The position numbers and the translations under genes are program-made. From the NCBI GenBank assembly GCA_015680685.1, contig MNCI01027002.1, positions 372,001 through 436,000 on the forward strand: 64,000 nucleotides of DNA, in the 5' to 3' direction. The DNA is from Gnetum montanum. Its lineage: Eukaryota > Streptophyta > Gnetopsida > Gnetales > Gnetaceae. Below are positions 35,527-47,559 of the stretch, in pieces. Numbering within the stretch: the first letter of the stretch is position 1; every line of letters starts with the position of its first letter. The notes under the pieces were generated by a model. It saw only the letters and a list, made by a program, of their open reading frames with translations, ran no database searches and had not been told where the DNA came from.

Positions 35527-38500
35527 TGTTAATTCTCAACTACAAATTTTGCTAAGTGTCAAAACTTGATAAATTTTTCTAAGTGTTGAGACTATGCTCC
35601 CACTACTAGGACTATGCTCTGGAGCGTATTCAACATAGTTGACATAGATAGCCCAGATTTGCAAAATTTTCTAAGTGTCAATAGTAGCTACAAATTTTTC
35701 TAAGTGTCTTAACTATGCTCACCTTGCCAGAACTACGCTCTAGAGCGTAGTCAACATAGTCAACCTTGGAATGACCAATTTTCCAAATTTTCCTAAGTGT
35801 CAAGCCAAAGGTTGCTGAGCATGGTTGGCATAGAAGAAACAGTTTGGAAAAATTTCTAACTTTTGGCACTATGATTTTGAGTGTAGTTAGCATAGTCAAC
35901 ACTAAGGACATTAATTTTTCAAGATTTTTCTAAGTGTTTAGGCTATGCTTTCCCTATAGGGACTATGCTCTATAGTGTAGCTAGTGTAGTTGTTGGCACA
36001 TTTGGCCATTCCATGGAATAGTTAAAATATTTTATTCAAAATTGGAGGAATCTATGGTTGTAAGTAAATTACAGCTTTAGAGTTGAAGGTTGATGGGCAT
36101 TTTTTTTAAGATTGATTCACTGCTAAAAAAAATTTGATGTTGAAGCCTTTTGGGTACAAGATGAAAGTGTCGGATTATTCCCTTGTCAAAGATCAAAGGA
36201 TAGTAAAAAAAAAGGAAGGGAGTATATTATTTACATGGAAGGCATAAAGTTGTAGGTCCCAGTTGTTAAATTCGGTCGTATCCTTAAGACAACATTTGAA
36301 ATTTCATGTAAAACAGGAATTAAACAAAAATCAGCAACGCCTCAAATGTTTTGAAAAATTATGCAGCATCAGTGAAGGGAAAAGAAGACTGTGGTGTTAC
36401 TGGAAAATACAGGGCCACCGTAAAATCACGGACAAGCCATCAAACATCACCGCAGTCGTCGCTCTACACCATCGCAGCCATTGACGTTGCTGATTTGCTG
36501 GTTCAAAACAAGAACAAAATGTTGGAGGCGATCTCAAGGTGCACAGAAACCCCATACAAACTGCCGCATGACATTCAGCCTGGCACATGAAACATCTAAC
36601 GCAGGATATGTTGTTATGATTTTGGTGGTGTGGTTGCAATGATTCTGAAGGTTTCTGCAGGCGTTTTCGGCAGATGCAGATCCATAAAACATTAGCCCTT
36701 GGTTCTACAATCAATGGAAATGGCGGTAAAGATTCAAGGGAAAATTTTCAAACAAAAACGCAGGAAGCCCTAAGTCAATTTGGGGGCAAAATGAAATCTC
36801 TGGTAACCGAAACCCTCTGTTTAAAATAGTATGTTCAGCACAACGTTATCCAAAAAAACCCCCTTTCTTCTGCAACACGTGACGACAAAGTCAGATTGCA
36901 GTTGCAGAGCCTTCCCCCGTGGTGATCGTCGGTTACGATTTTGCAGGGCCTTATTGTGCAGAGGCAGTTTGAATCTGCGGTTTTGGATGATGCTGCATTT
37001 TGAATCTTACTTCAAACATGTGTCAGTTCTTGTAGGTTCTGGGCAGAAATAAGAGAAACACCATTGCCCTGGAACTGTGATGAAACCTCCACGTGATTTA
37101 CAGGGAAGACAAGAAGAATCGTTTTGCTGCTTTTACCAGAAATTATTCAATTACTTCTGCCGCTTAAAATGGAATATAAATTAACCAATAACATATATAT
37201 GTAGATATATATATATATCCATAACATGAAGTACTCATTATATGAAGCCTTGATTTAGAGACTTGCCTTCAATTATCCCAAGTCATAACAAATATTATTT
37301 TAAAACATATAGATTACTACCCATTATAAATTTGCAATATTAATTATCCCATTTAAATGTTACATTACATTAAAGTTAGCATAAAATTCTCCTAATTTTA
37401 TGCATAACTTCCTAACTCCCTAACTACATAACTTTCTCCTAGCTTGTTGGACAAGCAATTTTCTAATTGGTTAGTCAAGTTACTTGGGAGAGAAGTTAGG
37501 TGAGATATTTTTTAAAAATGTAACTTCCCTACCTACCTTGGAATCCTATAAAAAGGCTTCAAGGGGGGTAAAGGAAAAAAGGGAAAAAAAAAAGGAGCGA
37601 GATCATCACTTCTCACATCACTTGGAAGACTTTTGGGAGAAGACTTGTCATCTCATTTTGAGAAGGTTACAAGTTAGCATTTGGGCTCTCACTTGGAGAC
37701 ATTTTGAGTCTTGGGAGAAGAGCTTTGTAAAGAAGAAGTTGTGACGATTGCTTGCAAGATGGCTTGCCAGAGTAAAGATTTCAGCCTCTTTTTCATGGTC
37801 CTGTGAGTTATGCATTTCATTTTCAGTTTTGTTTAAATTTTTTAGCTAGTGGTTTAGATAGTATCATCCTTGGCAAGTAATTTTCAGATTTTTAGATTGC
37901 TCTTACTGTTCTTTTTGCCCGATTGAAATTTCTATTAAAATTTTGCCATAGAAGTGCTTGTGTTTAAAAGTATTAAGAGCATTTTAGTAGTAAATTTCAT
38001 TATTGTGCAACGTGTGGGAACTGCTATTGGGATTTTTGTAAGAGAGCCTCTGTTTGTAGTCACACCGTTGAACAATCCAGTAGTCGAGAGGGTTCAGAAA
38101 ATCTTTGGTATTTTGATGGGACCTGAATAGCTTCTTTTTATCTTTAAAGTGAATTCACGTGGTATTTCAATCAGAAATTTTCAAGTCTTTTAAAGGTTCT
38201 GTTTGAATGCAATCGTTGACATCTATTATCTAGTCAAAATGGAGTCTCGTACGTGGTAGTCTATGCAGCAATTTTTGGTAGCATAGTAGGATTGTCTTGA
38301 AGAGATTGCTTGTTTGAGCCTTAGAAGTTTGATTAATTCATAGATATTGAATTTTGGATAGCTTTATTATGAAGTGTTTGCTTGTGTCATTTTACCTTGT
38401 TTAAATATTTGAGGTTTACACAAATCTTCTTTCATTTCTTTTCTGCTTGTTTCCATCAAATCTTGCTCTATTTCTAGTTTTCTTGTGGAACTATCTCTTT

Positions 38501-40048
38501 CTCTGGGGAAAATTAGGAGTAGATTGCGGAGTTGTGCTCAAATGTTTTTGAAAAATTTTATTTGTTACAAGTAGGTATTATAAGGACCGCATAGACTAGG
38601 CAGTTAAACAAAATAGAAAATTTTCAGGAACTCACAGTACTGGGCAAAGTTGGCTGAATCTTTTTCAAGTAAGTTATTTGTAGTTCACACACAACGCAAT
38701 TGTTACATTTTACATAACCACACACCGCAACAGCACACACACATACTCACATTAACTATTGAGTTTATTTGGAGGTATCTAGGCCTTGGTGTTGCCAGAG
38801 ACTAGCAGGCACCTAAATCCTGTTCGAGGACACTCGTTGGTGGTCGCGTCCCAAACAATCACCAACAGTAGTCTGTACTGAGCCTCACTTTCTGCAAAAT
38901 TTGCCTAACTTCTCCAGCTACGCTCTAGAGCATAGCTAGTGTAGTTATGAAGAACTACCTCCAAAAGCCTCCAAAACTTAGCATTGGCCAACATTTTAGC
39001 TTCAACATTCCCTAAACTAGCAAGATTACCAATTTGCACCTCTGTTGCACCTCCCATTTACTCCTAAATTATACCTATGCCTGACACCACTCAAGAGAGT
39101 GGGCAGTGTAGTCCCACAGCGTAGTCTCCAAAATTACACCATTTTGCATTATTTTTAAGTACTTTGTGGTTTTTTGGCACTTCATATTGGCAATTTGGCA
39201 ATATAGTCATAGTCCAATAGTCTCACAAGGTCCATTAGAGCACACTAGCAAAACACCATTTACTTCAGTCGGCGCATAGTTAGGGGCTAACATAGTCCCA
39301 ACTACCCCTCAGCCACATGGCACCCAATCCATGATTCATAGCAACCCTAACTCTATAAATACCCCAATGTTTCATGTTTTAGGAGTTGGCATTTTCAAGC
39401 ATTCAACTCACAAACTTGCTTTCTAAGCATCCTAGCACTCAAGCACACTTGGCATTTTGGTGAACGTTAGGATACCACGACACCGTTGCACATCACCATG
39501 GCACTATTGTACATCACCCAACACACTGCACACCACCACAACTCATAGGACACTACGAAAGCCAATCTGGAAGGCTCAAACTTCACGGTGGATGTCAGTT
39601 CTTCGCAGCCAAACACCCTAAGATTGTGACTACACTCGTGTACTATGCCTATTGTATAACGCGTACCTCCTAAACTCCCTTTGCAATTAAATATGCTCCC
39701 CCCTATTTGGGATGGTTCTACTTTCTCTCTTGCCCATGTTCTATGCATTTTTTGCATTTTCTCCTACATTTTAGCATTCTACTTGCATTTTTCATTGTTT
39801 AAGCACATATTCATGTGGTTCCACCCTCATTTTTACGCTTGAAACCTTTACTACGCTCACTCCTATGAGCATCACAAATGTTGAAAACCCCTTAACATTT
39901 TATTTTTTCATAAAACCCATAATTCCTAGTTCAATTGACAAGACCATCCTGGGCACCCCACTTCCATTTTCTAGCAAGCCCTTATGTAGGAGTGAGGTTA
40001 AGACTATGCGACCATGGACCTCTTGGTGTCCCATTCCAGCCTCTAACA
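35527..40048 (+). mobile_element. L: LTR-like sequence with palindromic repeats, split by K
   Basis: Possible ends are TGTTA at 35,527 and TAACA at 40,048. Without the K insertion it is about 1.64 kb. It carries degenerate units with CTAAGTGTC and ACTATGCTC...GAGCGTAGTCAACATAGT-type words, including the 18-base palindrome CTACGCTCTAGAGCGTAG-like copies. A TATA box lies at 39,354-39,361. The right part has no coding frame. The layout (palindromes, TATA, leader) mimics the U3-R of the other LTRs. No target duplication or primer site was found, so LTR identity is tentative. Confidence 0.4.
35991..38867 (+). mobile_element. K: 2.9-kb solo LTR with perfect target duplications
   Basis: The ends TGTTGGCAC and CACCAACA are flanked by GTAGT on both sides (35,986-35,990 and 38,868-38,872). 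No coding domain is present and no internal terminal repeat was seen, so it is best read as one long LTR. A TATA box (TATAAAAAGG) is at 37,547-37,556, giving a U3 of about 1.56 kb, which contains a TA run near 37,193-37,218. The element family is not recognised. Confidence 0.7.
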
Positions 40049-40064
40049 TTTTCGATTGCTACAC

Positions 40065-42115
40065 TTGCTATTAGTTTATTCATCAAGAAGCAAATGACAC
40101 TATGGTTAGTGTATACAAACACCTTGTATCCAAGCACATAGTACCTGAACTTCTCCAAGGCATACACCACTTCCATTAGCTCTTTCTTGATTATGGTGTA
40201 GTTTAATTATTTATCCATAATGCTTGAGCTCATATAGTGGATGTAACATGGAAATTTCTAATCATCAAACTATGTAATCATGGCTCCCAAGGCATAGTTT
40301 GATGTGTCCATCATGATGTGAAATGGTTGAGGCTAGTCAGGTGCTTGTAGAATTGGAGTTTCTACAAGCTTCTACTTGAGTTATTGGAATGCTTTTTCAC
40401 ATTCCTTAGTCCATATGAATGGAGTATCTTTCTTTGTCAACTCCACCAATGTTTTAGCAATCTTAAAGAAATTCTCTAGGAATTGTTAGTAGCAGCCAGT
40501 GTGACCAAGGAATGACCAAACATCTCTAACAGTTTCCAGTTAATGAGTAATTCCTTAGATGATCCTAATCTTTTCATTGTTCATCTTAATCCCTGCTTAT
40601 AAGATTCTATGCCCCAAAATAATTCCCTCCTGAACCATCAAATGGCTCTTTTACCAATTGAGTTGAAGATTGCTCTCCATGGACCTTTTCAACACTTCCT
40701 CAAGGTGGTTTTGGGCTTGCTCAAATGTAGCAACATAGGTGAAGAAGCCATCCATAAAGACTTCCACACTGCTACCAATTTGCTATTGAAAAATTCTCAA
40801 GACAAGGCGTTGGAATGCTATAAGGGCATTGCACAAATCAAAAGGCATCTTTTTGTATGCAAAAGGTTCCCAAAAACTTATGAATGTAGTTTTGGCCTAA
40901 TTCTCCAGTGCAATTTGAATTCGATTATAGCCATTATAACCATCCAGAAGTTGTAATAGCAATGCCCAAAGATAATTTCCAACACCTAGTCCAGAAATGA
41001 TAATGAGAAATGATCTTTGTAGGTTTTCATCTTCAACAGCTTGAAATCAATAAAGATCCTCCACTTGCCACCTTTCTTTGGTACGATCACAAGTGAGCTA
41101 ACCCACTTGCTATCTATAAGTGGATCGATGAACCCAACCTTCAAGAGTTGTTCAATCTCCTCCTTGATGATTTTCTTGAACTTGGGATTCAACCAACACT
41201 ATGATTGCCTCTTTAGCTTTATGAAAGGATCCATATAGATGTAATGTTAGCATATCTAAGGATCAATCCTAGTGAGTTTATGATATGACCAAGCAAAGGC
41301 TATTGGCCATTTGTTAACCACTTTCAACAACATCTCTTTCTATTCAGGACCAAGTTTGGCATTGATTATCATTGGCTTGCCATTTTTTAAAAATGCATAT
41401 TCCATGCTAGTAAGTTGAGTTTTCAACTCCAAGGGCTGCTATTTGAAATTTTTAAGGATCTCCAACTCTCCCTAATAAGTATCATCAGGTTCATCCTTAG
41501 AGAGTTGGTGATTAACTTGCTCTAGTTTATCCATACCTTCAATATAGGCACATGTTAAGCTCTCAGTGAGTTCCATGCAAAGTGTGCTACTTTTGGGATC
41601 AACTGTTAGCCACTAGGTACCCTCTTGGTTTGTCGTTGCTATGTACAAGCACCTTTGAATTTTAGATTCATTTGCACACTATCTACATGATGTGGTTGAT
41701 GTGCTTTTTATGGTCCATAATTTCTAAACAAAGTTACACCCTGTGTTATTGTACGCAATGCTTGATACTCTTTTTTTCTCAATCTTTCCAAATGCATTTT
41801 CTTTAGAAATCTCCAAGGAAAGATCTCTGATTACCAATTGTGCATCAATGGTATGTACTAAAGCCCTTCCCATGATGCTTGGGAAGTCCCCCTTATAGTT
41901 ATCTATACAAATAACTAGAAATTCAGCAAGATAGGATCATCCATAGATGGTAGTCATAATGTCCTCCACTAGTTCCAAAGAAATAGTGATGGACTGGTCT
42001 ACCAACTCAAGACAAATGTTACTCTTCATGAATGTAGGCAAGTTTCAAGCTTTGTACATCTCATAAGAAATTAGATTAACACTAGAACTTGAATCTAGAA
42101 GAGCTTTTCAAGGTT
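40065..42115 (-). pseudogene. Protease, RT and RNase H remnant of B
   Basis: The minus-strand segment 40,986-41,192 reads the RT N-terminus (NPKFKKIIKEEIEQLL, then S-K-W-V-S-x-L-V-I-V-P-K-K-G-G-K-W-R-I). The RT palm and thumb lie at 40,480-40,900 in broken frames. RNase H landmarks (E-V-V-Y-A-L-E-K-F-R and Y-T-N-H-S) lie at 39,982-40,176, the first part of which overlaps the junction. Protease is at about 41,850-42,115, where the active-site triplet reads D-S-S instead of D-S/T-G. Nonsense codons are frequent. Confidence 0.8.
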
Positions 42116-42299
42116 ATTCCGATTGATTTGAATAGGTTAAGGAACTCCCAAGATTAGATCTTCTCCTAGAAAGGTGGCCAACCTTTATCCAATCAGCTAC
42201 TACATGGGTTAGCATGATAGTATGCCCTTTAGGAGGTGTTTGGCTTAAAAGGGACTTGAATGGATTGGATGTAGAGGATGAGGAAAAGTAGAGTTATCA

Positions 42300-44780
42300 A
42301 CCGCATGAATTTGTGAAGGCTTTGTAGGACTGCTAGTTCAAAAGAATGGTCTTTTTTTTAGGTCTAAGTTCTGAACCACTCAATTGAGAAGCCAACTATA
42401 AGTTAATAGCCTTGGTAGTGATATGTTGCTATGGTGGGGTAAGAATCTCACCCTGCATTGATGGAGCATGTGCAAATTAGGTTGAGGAAGGAGGTACATG
42501 CACAGAAGGATGAGGAGCATGATAAGGATATGGGGAATCCCCCCTTGGAGATGGAGAATGAGTTTTGTAATACGTAGGAGGGTAGTAGTGATCTTGGAAT
42601 GAGGTGAGACTGGAAGAGTCATGTGAAGAAATGGGTTGTTAAACATAGTACCCATATGAATTAGGCTATCTGTAAGGGTAATGTTACCTTGGTGATGGTA
42701 TCCCCCATGATTGTGGGCATTGCCACTAATGATACTACTCAAACAATTGTGGTGGAGCTTCACTTGGATAATAGGCTTGTTGTTGATGGAACTACCTTCG
42801 GTTGTCTTAAGGATAAGGCAACCTTCTATGTGCTTGCGTTCTTACCAATCTAGGATTTAGAGCATACACCCCAAATTTCTACAAGTGTGACACAATAGGG
42901 AAACATCCCTTACGATGTTTGTATTAGCATATGTCACACCCATCATCATCATTTGATTCATACTCGACAACCTCTTTTACAGTAACAACTTTGCCCTTAC
43001 CCCTTTGGAGGGCACATTCATCTTCCTTTCTTCTCCTGCAATCATGATCACTAATTTTCTCTTTAGATGCTTCTACTATTTTAGAGTAGTTTGAAACTTT
43101 TCATCCAAAGAGTTCAACATTTTTTCTAACTTGGCCAAAATTTTACACACAAATTTTTAAATCAATAAGGTCTTCCATTGCACCACCTCATCAAGTGGTG
43201 CCTCCTCCTCATTGTCAACAAACTAGACTGCCATTGTTCTTATGGAAGGATCCTAATAGTACTACTCCACACTTTCTCTTTTTTTGAGCTCTACTTCTTC
43301 TTTAGCAACCTACTAAATGAGCATTTGGATCTGATGGGATTTAATTTCTAACAGTCTTCCTTCGGCATAGACCCCAAGAGTTCTCCTCGCTTTTGATTGA
43401 ATTCCATCTATGATATGGTGAAGCTACTCCCTTTAAGAATAACCATGGCTAGGACATCAATGCAAAAGGAAATAGTACCTTTCCATGGCTACGTCCAAGG
43501 GTTCATGTATTCCTTATCACCAACCTTGGATCTACTTTCTCAAGTTGGACACATAAGAGTACGTCTGGTATTTGTCATTGAATAGCTTAAGCATCATACT
43601 CCATCTATGAATTCATTATGGCTCCAATGATTAGTACCAACTTTCAACTTATTTTAGGAGTATCCTAGGGAATAGCTTAAGTTTTTGCTAATCATTCTCT
43701 ATATTCTACAAGGCACAAGCATGATGAAAGGCTTGTAGATGGTTCTATAGATATGAGTTGTATACCCCTTCAAACTTGGGGATTTTGTTCATATTCAACT
43801 ACTTTATATAGCTATCTTTCATATGCCTTGTTGAAATTCTAATTACCTCTACAATGTTTAGCATTTTTCAAGTAGTAAGTAAGGGCTCATCATAGTCATG
43901 ACCTTTGTGATGGCCATGATGCCTATGATTCCCTTTGTTTTCCCTTCTCTTATGGTGGTGGACCTCACTTGAATGCCCACACACTTGATCTCAATCATTC
44001 TAGCAAGCTCTATGACCACGATAATCTCTACCTCATTGGTCACCTCCATCATAGTCACATCCTCTATGGCTTCAGTCAAAGCTAAAGGAGGAGGAAGAGG
44101 ACGATGAAGGTAAAGAGGAAGAAGTACTAGCACCATGGTAGCCTCCACCCCCTCTTTAGTGGTCATGATCACAATCATCATTTTGATGCCTTTCCTTGTC
44201 CCTACCATGACTCCCATGTTTCGATATTCCATGATCATGGGACCTATTCTTACCTGAACTAGGATTGTTTATAGTGGATTGTAAATCTTGGTTCAATCCC
44301 TCTTCATCAAAACAAAGGGGATGAGAGTCAGTGACATGAGAACCCCCATAGAAGGGATTCTCACTATCTTTTTAGCCCAATAGGAATAAGGGGTTATTAA
44401 CCATTTCTCCTTTGAAACTTCATAATGTTTCTCCTATTGCCAATTGATTTTACATTGTGCCTCATTGAGATGGTAATCCCTAGAGCCATGATCCTACATA
44501 ATGTATTCAACATGGAGCCCCTTGATGCCCAAACTCATAAGAGTTTGTTTAAGCATCGCAAGAACTGATCAATCAAGTGGAAACACAATGTTTCCCTCCA
44601 TGTCTCTCCACCACATCTAGTTATCTTAATGTAGGATGAAGGTGAAATTGGGCACATACTCATCAGGATGAATATATACCACTCAGCATTGTTGGGGCAC
44701 TGGCTGGTTTGATCATTCATTCCTTGGATTGAATGTGTGCACAAATTTCGATGGAGAATCATCCCTATAAGAAGAAGATA
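42300..44780 (-). pseudogene. gag remnant of B
   Basis: It is collinear with the A gag. A histidine/leucine-rich frame at 42,380-42,763 parallels the A segment 9,840-10,133. A methionine- and acid-rich frame at 43,858-44,238 parallels the A segment 11,341-11,598. The core is near 43,200-43,700. It has many stops. Confidence 0.6.
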
Positions 44781-44918
44781 TTTTGGATTAGAAGAAAATT
44801 AATAGTATGCTTTCCACAATTATTATTAGTGTTAGAATTATTGTGACTTTAAAGTTCGATCTAACGATGTTGAATGATTTTTCACTAAGTCCTAGATAGC
44901 ACACGAAACTAACTAGAG

Positions 44919-44936
44919 TCCCTAGCAATGATACCA
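44919..44936 (-). other. Primer binding site of B (tRNA-Asp type, decayed)
   Basis: It matches 12 of 18 bases of the E1 site. All six differences are transitions, most in former CpG pairs. Confidence 0.7.
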
Positions 44937-44937
44937 A

Positions 44938-45793
44938 TGATGAGCAATGAGTATACCCTACACCCAACCATATGAATCACTAATGTTCACTCAATAATCT
45001 AGTCAAATTCCAAACACTTCATGTTTCTTTGTACACTAGTTCTAGGAGGTGAAACTAACCATTGCAATCGTTGTCTTCCCAGTTCCACTTATAAAGTTCA
45101 AGGGTATGGTCAAGTATAACTGAGGTATGTGATTTTTATCATTTTGTCTTTTATGTTCTAAGTCACCTAAGAATAAAGAATAAAATATTTAATTTCTAAA
45201 TTAATTTAATAACTAGCTGATATTTAACTAATCCTAACATAAGCTTCCATTCCCACTTGTCGTACACATCCTAAACACATATAGCACTACTAGGCTACCA
45301 AATGTTAAGTGTTACTTGGATTACCTAGTGTTAGACATATGCTCAAAGTGGTCATACTTATCTATGCTATTAATTACTTAATTACTTAGTTACTTAAAAC
45401 ATTAAATAAAATTGCTAAAATATTAAATGCATAAAGGAAATAATTAATCTAGTCCAAGTGCTAGAAGGTTTGATCAAAAAGTTCATCTTTATTGCTGCAC
45501 ACACTAAAGTGCTCAGGTACAACAATGCTTGAATAAAGATCCATACACTCTTTGACTCCTACTACGTGCACTCATAAAATATTCTAGCTTATAAGAGGAA
45601 AAATTGTGAGTGCTTTGCTACAACTATAAAAGGAATGCCATAAATGCAGTGGGTAGGCACACATTTATAGGAGAAATAGGGTTCCCTATTGATGAGTATA
45701 TGTCAATGGGTCAAACCTTGCATCAATGAGATCACATTGATTAGATCCTATCAACAGTATCCTGTTAACATGATTGAACCGTGTGACTCATCA
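44938..45793 (-). repeat. 5' LTR of B
   Basis: An 856-base LTR with TGATGAG and CTCATCA ends, a reversed AATAAAGAT near 45,488 and 45,533, and a reversed TATA-like ATTTATAGG near 45,652. Its U3 module has CAATG-type words. Confidence 0.85.
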
Positions 45794-46709
45794 GATGTGA
45801 AGTTTTCAAGATCCATGATGAATAACCTTGCACCAAAGGAGATAGGAAAAAAATCACAATGATAATTTCATATTCATAAAGTTGTGATTATTTAAGATAT
45901 GTCAAACAACATGTTTGAAAGATATCCTATTACAACTAGTCTATTAATAATATAGTTTAATTAATTTTTTGTTAAATTTGATTAATTCTAGTTATTCATT
46001 ATAACTACAATGGCGTACACTACAATAATACCATGATGATGTAACATATTATACACAATGAAAAAAGAAGAAAAATAACATAACCAAAAATAAGAAAATC
46101 AAAATGAAGAGTTTGAGTATCTTTAACACCCTTTGTTAAATGAAAATTGAGTTTTATTACAACAATCACAAATTTAATCCATTTACAAACTTTTTGAAAA
46201 TTTTAACACTTAACAGTTCAGTAAAATCATTAAAAAGTTGGTCATTTATATTAATGTAAATTGAAGAGATAAATTCAAAACATACCAGGTTACTCATATG
46301 TGGGTAAGTGACTAATGAATTTCAAAATGAAGAAAGCAAGTCTAGGTTTGACATCTTAAATTTTTTTCAGTTAATTCTTAACTTGGCTAATCAATTAAGC
46401 TTTCTCCCCAATTATTACAATATCATCAACATATAGTAAAATTATCATTGCATTTCCTAATTCTTTTATTTTCACAACAACAAGACTAACATCTACGCTT
46501 TATTGTTTGAACCTCAATTCATGAACAAATTCATCAAACTTTATGTATCACTCTCGAGGAGCTTGCTTTAATCCATAAAGGAACTTTTTCGGATTGTAAG
46601 CATGATTAAGAAACATAGAATTCATAAATCCTTATGGTTGGTACATAACAGTTTCTTCTCACAGATCTTAATTTAAGATAGCATATTTAACATCAAGTTG
46701 ATATAACTT
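45794..46709 (-). pseudogene. Ty1/copia RT fragment interrupted by C
   Basis: On the minus strand, 46,380-46,709 reads a copia RT: Q-L-D-V-K, a stretch ending Y-G-L-K-Q-A-P-R-E, then LLYVDDIVIIG with the catalytic aspartates kept (about 46,411-46,442). It contains several nonsense codons. Sequence to the left is AT-rich and could not be assigned. RT coding stops exactly where the C LTR begins at 46,710. Confidence 0.75.
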
Positions 46710-47559
46710 TGATGAGCAATGTTTATCATCTATATCCAACCATACAAATCACAAGTGTGCACTAGTGATTTGGTTGAATTTTGTGGACTTAGTTTCTAAG
46801 TCTACCTATAGTCTTAAACTGTGAAGCAAAGGATTTTATATCATTGTCTTCCTAACTCACATTTGTGCTATCAGTTCATATGGTTAAACGTGAGTTAAGG
46901 CACATGATATGTATTTTTTATAAGTGTTTTATATATTTTTATCCTAAGGGCTAGGTGAGTAAATGAAGATTTAATAATTAACTATTTAACTACTTAGCTA
47001 TTCTAATGATGAATTATTCTAACATAAGTAGTCGTTCCCACTTACCATACACATCCCAAACCTATATCAACACTACTTGGTTACAAAGTGGATATTACTG
47101 AGCATACCAAATATCCACTACTGGGATACCAAGTGCAGTATGTTACGCTCAAAGTGGTCATAATTATATATTTATGATTAAGTATCTTATTAATTAAAAC
47201 CATGAAAGTAAATTGCATTAAAAGTATAGTGCAAATAGAAAATATTAAACTAATCCAAGTGTTACAATGAATATCAGAAATCTCATCTTTATTGCAATTC
47301 ATACTAACACATTCAAGTACATGGTATTTGAATAAATATCTATACAATCTCTTTAATTAATACTATGGGCACACAGAGGGAAAATATTCTAACTCTGAAG
47401 AAACTAAACTACAAGGGCTTTACTATGCTACTAACTTTGGATGTCATGAATGTGGGTAGCGGCTGCATTTATATAGGCTTTACTTGTGTCAGCATTGATA
47501 CATGTAACCATTCAATAACAAGGCTACATCAACACAGGCTATCTATTTAAAACTCATCA
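46710..47559 (-). repeat. 3' LTR of C
   Basis: An 850-base LTR bounded by TGATGAG and CTCATCA, with the ACTGGGATACCA family motif and reversed TATA near 47,466. Confidence 0.85.

Larger units (their letters stand above)
40065..45793 (-). mobile_element. B: Athila-like element, 5' part
   Basis: Minus-strand order is 5' LTR (45,793 to 44,938), decayed primer site, gag, protease, RT and the start of RNase H. It breaks off near 40,065, where L-type sequence begins. Integrase and the 3' half are missing. Confidence 0.85.

Noticed and set aside
35527-40048. L as a proven solo LTR
   Set aside because: TGTTA and TAACA ends could be chance, the flanks CCAAG and TTTTC do not match, and the two sides belong to different elements.
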